In this document: positions 7,063-11,577 of the stretch, one piece after another | Position numbering within the stretch: position 1 is the first letter of the stretch | Layout: each line of letters opens with the position of its first letter | Source: Candidatus Heimdallarchaeota archaeon | GTDB taxonomy: Archaea; Asgardarchaeota; Heimdallarchaeia; JABLTI01 | Length of the DNA: 11,577 nt | Assembly (NCBI GenBank): GCA_019894765.1 | Contig: JAGXNT010000030.1 | Coordinates: 1-11,577 of the forward strand | Reading direction: 5' to 3' | Notes under the pieces: model-generated | What the model saw: only the letters and a program-made list of their open reading frames with translations | What the model was told of the DNA's origin: nothing | Database searches by the model: none | Made by a program: the position numbers and the translations under genes

Positions 7063-7107
7063 ATAATTGATGTTTTGATCATCAATTATTCTTTCCTATT
7101 TTTTCTT
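7063..7107 (+). terminator. Hairpin terminator after the nfnB-like scrap
   Basis: ATAATTGATG (7063-7072) and its exact complement CATCAATTAT (7080-7089) form a 10-bp stem with a 7-base loop. The tail is TCTTTCCTATTTTTTCTTTT. It starts five bases after the relic's stop codon and so probably belonged to the lost gene. Confidence 0.75.
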
Positions 7108-7273
7108 TTTTAAAATTCAAGATGTAATGAAATCTTTATGAATATTAAGCAAAACGTTGAAATGAACTAAAGATTTAATTTCTTTGATTTAGCTGTTTAA
7201 AATATAAAAAACGAGTTGAAATAGTGGTATTTAGTCGCAAATTTTTTGACTGTAAGATTTGATGTGAATATTT
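7108..7273 (+). promoter_or_regulatory. Probable promoter and leader of bshCBA
   Basis: TTTAAAATATAAAA at 7196-7209 is the best TATA-like element in the window and would place a transcript start roughly 25 bases downstream. GATGTGA at 7261-7267 lies six bases before the bshC ATG and differs by one base from GAGGTGA, the expected ribosome-binding complement. No operator-like dyad is obvious. Confidence 0.4.
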
Positions 7274-8884
7274 ATGGATGAACCAATTGAACTTGAAATA
7301 TTAGATAGAAATAGTATTTATCCAAACAACATGCTACTTGATTATCTAAACAAGAAGCAACCAATGTTTGATTTTCTTAAGAAAAGTCCGAAAAAACTCC
7401 ATTCTGTTAAATTTAATGGTGATAGATCTTTACTTAAGGAAATTTTATTGAAATATAATAAATCAATAGATGCTCATGATGAGACAATAAAAAATATTGA
7501 ACAAATTGAAAATGAAGATATTTATTTTGTTGTAACAGGTCAACAACCAGGATTTCTATCCGGACCATTGTATACCATTTACAAAACATTCGCTGCAATA
7601 AATTATGCAGAGAAATTTAGCAGTGAAAAAGTGAAGTTAATTCCCGTATTTTGGAATGCTTCAGAGGATCATGATGTAGAAGAAGTAAACAATATTAGAA
7701 TTTTGAATAAAAATAATGAAATTGTTCCTTTAGTTATTGATGCTACTGGAGCTTTGGGTAAAAGCTTGGAAAGAATTAGACTACACAAAAGTAAGTGCAA
7801 TGATATAGTTACTGCCATGATTGAGACTTTCCCTGAAACAGATTTCACCAATACTTTGTTTAATGATATAATTAAACCTGAATTAGAGAAATCGGATATG
7901 TGGGGTGATTTCTTCAGTCGGATTATGACTAGATTGTTTGGTAAGTGGGGATTAGTTTTAGTGGAACCTTGGATTTTGAGACCACACCTTACTGATTATT
8001 TTTCAAAACTTATAGAGAAACCAGTACATTATAATCAAATCTTTCTAGAAACAACAAGTCAATTATTCGATTTGGGTTATAAACCAAAAATGCATAAAAA
8101 AGAAGATATTGTTGGCCTTTTCTATATTGATAAAGAGAATTTTAGAAACACAATTACAATTGATAGGAAAGGAGCTTATCATATTTCCAATGGCTCAACT
8201 CTAACTAAAGAAGAGATTTTGAATGAATTACAGCAAAATCCAGATAGATTTAGCACTAATGCTATCTACCGCCCTTTAGCTCAAGACACTATGTTTCCAA
8301 CATACATATTTGTTGGTGGACCATCAGAAATTGGTTATCATATTCAAATTAAAGACCTCTATCCGGAATTCGGATTAAAGCAACCCAATTTGCAATTCAG
8401 ATTGGGGGCAACAGTTCTTGAGCGACACATCAATCGCATAGTTGAGAAATATGATGTGAATCTTGCTGAGCTTATAGACACAAATAAACTCACAACTCGA
8501 TTACTAAGATCAGAGAATAAGGAATTCTTGCTGAATTATTTTGATAAAATAAGAAATACTCTTGACGATATGAATAAAAATCTTACAGAAGTAAGTGATG
8601 AATTAGGGAAACGTGCAGAAGGAAGAAAGCAAAGCATAATGAAGGAACTTGAGAATATCGAACGAATGTACTTGAAATATGTAAAAGATGACAACCAAGT
8701 TTTACAAACACAACTCCAGAAAGCAAAAGCTTATGTCTTTCCTGATGAGAAACCACAAGAAAGAATTTTTAACATCTTCCAATACTTAAACAAGTACTCA
8801 TTAAATATGTTAGATTGTATGAAAAATTTAATGACTAAAGTTGAACCAGGAAATCATGTGGTGTTGAAATGTTGGATGTTTTAG
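7274..8884 (+). CDS. bshC: BshC, putative cysteine ligase of bacillithiol synthesis
   Basis: This 536-residue protein is predicted to add cysteine to glucosaminyl-malate, the last step of bacillithiol synthesis. Family hallmarks are clear: FVVTGQQPGFLSGPLYTIYK (85-104), VFWNASEDHDVEEVN (125-139), GLVLVEPWILRPHL (226-239), YRPLAQDTMFPTY (332-344) with VGGPSEIGYHIQIKDLYPEF (347-366), and a charged, probably coiled-coil C-terminal stretch at about 420-485. The length is typical. The family has a Rossmann-like, nucleotidyltransferase-related core; its cysteine-adding role is assigned from genetics in Bacillus. The ATG at 7274 has a GATGTGA leader, and the 3' end overlaps bshB by 16 bases. Gene order C-B-A with tight spacing suggests one transcript. 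A dead copy of the first ~88 codons lies just upstream. The protein appears complete, with no missing motif. Confidence 0.95.
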   Translation: MDEPIELEILDRNSIYPNNMLLDYLNKKQPMFDFLKKSPKKLHSVKFNGDRSLLKEILLKYNKSIDAHDETIKNIEQIENEDIYFVVTGQQPGFLSGPLYTIYKTFAAINYAEKFSSEKVKLIPVFWNASEDHDVEEVNNIRILNKNNEIVPLVIDATGALGKSLERIRLHKSKCNDIVTAMIETFPETDFTNTLFNDIIKPELEKSDMWGDFFSRIMTRLFGKWGLVLVEPWILRPHLTDYFSKLIEKPVHYNQIFLETTSQLFDLGYKPKMHKKEDIVGLFYIDKENFRNTITIDRKGAYHISNGSTLTKEEILNELQQNPDRFSTNAIYRPLAQDTMFPTYIFVGGPSEIGYHIQIKDLYPEFGLKQPNLQFRLGATVLERHINRIVEKYDVNLAELIDTNKLTTRLLRSENKEFLLNYFDKIRNTLDDMNKNLTEVSDELGKRAEGRKQSIMKELENIERMYLKYVKDDNQVLQTQLQKAKAYVFPDEKPQERIFNIFQYLNKYSLNMLDCMKNLMTKVEPGNHVVLKCWMF

Positions 8885-9546
8885 TGTTTGCTCCTCATCC
8901 CGATGATGCGGAATTGGGTGCAGGCGGAGCTATTGTTAAAGCAATAAGTGCAGGTCTTAAGGTGGGAATTATTGATCTTACTGCTGGTGAAATGGGATCA
9001 CTTGGAACAAAAGAAATCAGATTAGTGGAAGCTGAAGAAGCTCGAAAAGTGTTAGGTGTAGAATTCCGTCAAAACCTTGGATTTCCAGATGCTTATTTAC
9101 CCTTTGAGGATAAAAAGGAAGCAGCTTTAAAGACTGCAAACAAAATAAGAGAATTCAAACCTAAAATAGTTTTACTGCCATACTGGGAGGATCGTCATCC
9201 TGACCATGTAGCAACTTCTTTTATTGTCTCAAAAGCAAGTCACTTCGCGAAGTTAAAGAAAATAAAACTAGATCATCCAAAGCATAAAGTGAAACACATG
9301 GTATTCTATGAGCTTAACGGACAGTCGAAGTACACTTTCATTATGGATATCAGTGAAGAGTTCCAGAAAAAGAAAGAAGCTATTATGAGTTTTAAGTCGC
9401 AATTCAAAGAGTTTTCAAAGGAATATCTACCATTTCCAGTAGAAGAGAGATGCAAGTATTATGGGTCATTGATCAAAGCAGAATATGCAGAAGCGTTCCA
9501 TATGAAGGATCCACTTGTCTTGAAAGATTGGGCTACAATACTTTAG
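8869..9546 (+). CDS. bshB: BshB, N-acetylglucosaminyl-malate deacetylase (LmbE/PIG-L family)
   Basis: This 225-residue zinc hydrolase of the LmbE/PIG-L family is expected to remove the acetyl group from GlcNAc-malate, the second step to bacillithiol. Metal and catalytic residues are visible in APHPDDAELGAGG (8-20; H10, D12, D13) and HPDH (110-113). The segment AEYAEAFHMKDPL (204-216) is typical of the BshB1 branch, as is the LTAGEMGSLGT stretch (37-47). The start ATG at 8869 lies inside the end of bshC, in a different frame, with GGTG at 8860-8863 five bases before it, so translation is probably coupled. PIG-L homologues also include mycothiol deacetylases and chitobiose deacetylases. Placement between bshC and bshA makes the bacillithiol role by far the best reading. 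Confidence 0.93.
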   Translation: MLDVLVFAPHPDDAELGAGGAIVKAISAGLKVGIIDLTAGEMGSLGTKEIRLVEAEEARKVLGVEFRQNLGFPDAYLPFEDKKEAALKTANKIREFKPKIVLLPYWEDRHPDHVATSFIVSKASHFAKLKKIKLDHPKHKVKHMVFYELNGQSKYTFIMDISEEFQKKKEAIMSFKSQFKEFSKEYLPFPVEERCKYYGSLIKAEYAEAFHMKDPLVLKDWATIL

Positions 9547-9577
9547 AATAGTCAAAGCAAACCTTGAGATGTGAAAA

Positions 9578-10672
9578 ATGAAAATCGGAATTATTAATTA
9601 CCCAACATTTGGTGGGAGTGGCATAGTAGGAACAGAATTAGGTCTAGAATTAATGGATAGAGGTCATGAAGTTCATTTCATATCATATCAACTTCCTGAA
9701 CGATTGAAATTAGAAGAGAAATTCATTTTTCATGAAGTCAATATTTTATCGTATCCACTTTTCAAATACAAACCATATACCATTGTTCTTGCTTCGTTAT
9801 TAGCGAAGCTACAAAAGGAAGAACAAATAGACGTTTTTCATGCACACTATGCGATCCCTCATTCTATCTCACTCCATCTAGCGAAACTTGCTGAACCAAA
9901 TATGAATATAGTTTCAACGCTACATGGTTCTGATATACATTTACTAGGTCTCGATGATGCTTACAAACCGATTTTGGAAAACAGTTTGAATAATCATGAC
10001 GCTTTAACTACTGTTTCTAAATTTATGACCAAATTCATTGATGAGCATTATAATATTGAGAAAGAAATACAAGTCATCTATAATTTTGTAGATCCAGAGA
10101 AATTCTCCCATATCAAGAAACCTGAAAAAGATGATATTGTTTTATCACATGTTTCAAATTTCAGACAAGTAAAACGTTCTCCGGACATTATTAAGGCTTT
10201 AGCGATTGTAGTTAAAAAACAACCAAACGTAAGATTAGAAATGATAGGGGAAGGACCAGAACTTGAGTACTGTCGTGACTTAGCTATCACAATGGGATTG
10301 AAGGATAATATCACGTTTCGCGGTAGTTTACTCAATGTACCAAGAGTTCTCTGTTTCACAGATATCTTTCTCATTCCCTCAGCAATTGAGAGTTTTGGAT
10401 TAGCAGCTTTAGAAGCAATGTCATGCAAAATTCCAGTGATTTCATCAAATGCAGGTGGTCTCCCTGAAGTTAATGTCCATGAAAAAACTGGCTTCGTAGT
10501 TGAAATTGGTGATGTAGAGGGAATAGCTGAAAGCATTCTAACACTCGTAAATGATGAGAAATTAAGAAAGAAATTCGGTGAAGAAGGTTCTCGAATTGCT
10601 CGAGAGAAATTCCATCCTAATGTAATTGTACCTCAGTATGAAAATCTATACAAAAAAGTCATTGGAAAATAA
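9578..10672 (+). CDS. bshA: BshA, GlcNAc:L-malate glycosyltransferase (GT4)
   Basis: This 364-residue retaining GT-B glycosyltransferase is predicted to join N-acetylglucosamine from UDP-GlcNAc to L-malate, the first step of bacillithiol synthesis. The N-terminal half carries the BshA signature YPTFGGSGIVGTELG (8-22), HEVHFISYQLPERL (30-43), FHAHYAIPHS (87-96) and LHGSDIHLLGLD (115-126). The C-terminal nucleotide-binding half has NFVDPEKF (169-176), GEGPELEYC (224-232) and the E-x7-E motif E271/E279 in ESFGLAALEAMS. It follows bshB after 31 bases with its own GATGTGA leader three bases before ATG (a GAG at 9566-9568 has better spacing). Generic GT4 enzymes lack the GGSG-VxTELG start, so the specific assignment is strong. 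The protein is full-length. Confidence 0.94.
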   Translation: MKIGIINYPTFGGSGIVGTELGLELMDRGHEVHFISYQLPERLKLEEKFIFHEVNILSYPLFKYKPYTIVLASLLAKLQKEEQIDVFHAHYAIPHSISLHLAKLAEPNMNIVSTLHGSDIHLLGLDDAYKPILENSLNNHDALTTVSKFMTKFIDEHYNIEKEIQVIYNFVDPEKFSHIKKPEKDDIVLSHVSNFRQVKRSPDIIKALAIVVKKQPNVRLEMIGEGPELEYCRDLAITMGLKDNITFRGSLLNVPRVLCFTDIFLIPSAIESFGLAALEAMSCKIPVISSNAGGLPEVNVHEKTGFVVEIGDVEGIAESILTLVNDEKLRKKFGEEGSRIAREKFHPNVIVPQYENLYKKVIGK

Positions 10673-10682
10673 AAATGACATA

Positions 10683-10713
10683 AGACTAGGCAAGTAGTTC
10701 TAGTCTGTTTTTT
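10683..10713. terminator. Hairpin terminator between converging genes
   Basis: AGACTAG (10683-10689) pairs with CTAGTCT (10700-10706) across a 10-base loop, followed by GTTTTTT on the plus strand. On the minus strand the other side also becomes T-rich (TCATTTTTATTTT). It could therefore serve both bshA and the converging membrane-protein gene. Confidence 0.7.
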
Positions 10714-11377
10714 ATCTCTTCCACAAAGTGAGTCTAGTTACGACTATAATGATAAGCGGTGCAGCTAATAGCAAACTACCAATAAACCACCATTGCCACG
10801 ACCACAAACCACGCTCAGGATACGGTATTGAAGGAGTTAATGGTATCAGCTCAACATACAGAACGACATGTGCTCCATTATAGGTTAATGATTCATTGTT
10901 TAAGAAATAAGATACAAGTGGTTGACCTGTGGATTGTTGTCCAGAAGTATGACAATGAACTGTAAAATTATATGTAAAAGTCATCAAGTGATCGAATTTT
11001 GCCCAGGTGATATTAATGTATGTAGAATTCCACCAGTAAATTGGTGTAGTTGAATCTTCATCTAGTAAGTATTGAGTGAGATTGTAGTTTGTAATGTTGT
11101 AATTATTAACATTAACATGTGTGATGTTAAAGGCAGCATCAATATTATTTAGTTCAATTGTTACATTTTTCAAGCTTTCAGTTGTATTCAAGTAATGCTT
11201 GAAAAAGCCACTAATTGTAACATTGTCTCCAACATAGGGATTAACATCTTCTGCTGCAACATAGCAGACTAAAGTATCAATTGGGGGTACAGATTGGGCA
11301 GTATTTACACTATAAGCTACGACTAAACATGTTAAGGCAATTGTTAAGGTAATGGTCAGATATTTGCTTCTTTTCAA
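10712..11377 (-). CDS. Sequon-rich secreted/membrane-anchored protein of unknown function
   Basis: I do not recognise the family. The 221-residue protein has a basic start and a signal peptide (about 1-28; KRSKY then a hydrophobic stretch), an ectodomain (30-190), a transmembrane segment (about 195-214: WWFIGSLLLAAPLIIIVVTR) and a short basic tail. The ectodomain has a probable beta-rich start (VGDNVTISGFF) and ten N-x-S/T sequons: N52, N64, N71, N84, N94, N99, N117, N122, N137 and N161. It has two ectodomain cysteines (C38, C142) that could form a disulfide. The start is TTG (11375-11377), with GATGTGA (11385-11391) seven bases upstream; no ATG fits. The topology is a single-pass anchor with the bulk outside. 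Such glycosite-dense surface proteins are typical of archaea. It converges on bshA and has no visible functional link to it. Confidence 0.8.
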   Translation of the reverse strand: MKRSKYLTITLTIALTCLVVAYSVNTAQSVPPIDTLVCYVAAEDVNPYVGDNVTISGFFKHYLNTTESLKNVTIELNNIDAAFNITHVNVNNYNITNYNLTQYLLDEDSTTPIYWWNSTYINITWAKFDHLMTFTYNFTVHCHTSGQQSTGQPLVSYFLNNESLTYNGAHVVLYVELIPLTPSIPYPERGLWSWQWWFIGSLLLAAPLIIIVVTRLTLWKR

Positions 11378-11577
11378 CTTCAGTTCACATCAAATGTTAG
11401 TCGAATCTTTTGGATGAACGCATATTAATAAATGATTCGTAGATATAGGAAATTACTGATAACTGATTGAATAACTTTGCATTATTTAATCTTTTAATAA
11501 TATTACGACTTTTTTGTTTTCTGTAACTAATAAGATCGAATTGTGATATATATCTCTAGTGAAAAAGACCTCTTTCG
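11378..11577. other. AT-rich right edge, upstream region of the minus-strand gene
   Basis: No gene is supported here. On the minus strand TTATTAAT at about 11425-11432 could be a TATA-like element for the membrane-protein gene, but similar AT-rich words are frequent throughout the segment. Confidence 0.3.

Noticed and set aside
6609..7190. 10-bp inverted repeat AAATCAAAGA (6609-6618) / TCTTTGATTT (7181-7190) around the relics, as possible mobile-element ends
   Set aside because: It is short and very AT-rich, with no target duplication or transposase trace; chance is a sufficient explanation.
10078..10536. 152-codon open frame on the minus strand within bshA
   Set aside because: It is an antisense shadow of a clearly conserved glycosyltransferase with no recognisable features of its own.

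Overview
The window is AT-rich DNA that looks like a chromosomal piece of an anaerobe, more likely archaeal than bacterial and possibly Asgard-like. The hints are short oligo-T terminators, Shine-Dalgarno-like leaders, and a surface protein on the minus strand with ten N-glycosylation sequons, a signal peptide and one C-terminal membrane anchor. No rRNA, tRNA or informational gene is present to settle the lineage, so the domain assignment is inference.

Layout. (1) Positions 125-1166 are a gene graveyard: a frameshifted, start-less relic of nfnA (FAD subunit of the NfnAB ferredoxin:NADP+ transhydrogenase) runs into the frameshifted last third of an NADP-type glutamate dehydrogenase, followed by a still recognisable stem-loop terminator. 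(2) Positions 1334-6505 are an intact, tightly coupled three-gene operon: a NuoE/HydC-like subunit, a NuoF/HydB-like subunit, and a large fusion in which a GltD/NfnB-type FAD-NADPH module sits inside a NuoG scaffold. This is the composition described for the Stn (Sporomusa-type) electron-bifurcating transhydrogenase. No hydrogenase or formate dehydrogenase catalytic site is visible. (3) Positions 6506-7273 carry no intact gene but hold two more relics: a decayed copy of the first ~88 codons of bshC, joined to the last ~28 codons of an nfnB-like gene with its own hairpin terminator. (4) Positions 7274-10672 hold an intact bshC-bshB-bshA cluster, the complete known core pathway for bacillithiol from UDP-GlcNAc, malate and cysteine. 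(5) A converging gene on the minus strand encodes the sequon-rich membrane protein, separated from bshA by a hairpin terminator.

How it fits together. The proposed complex would use NADH plus reduced ferredoxin to make NADPH. NADPH is what an NfnAB complex would have supplied, what this type of glutamate dehydrogenase normally uses, and what bacillithiol-disulfide reduction normally needs. Relics of both Nfn subunits flank an intact Stn-like operon, which suggests that an Nfn system was lost and an Stn-type system now does that job at this locus. A complete bacillithiol pathway beside it, with a dead partial duplicate of its first gene, is the second notable feature. These links come from sequence reading and family knowledge and have not been tested by any search.
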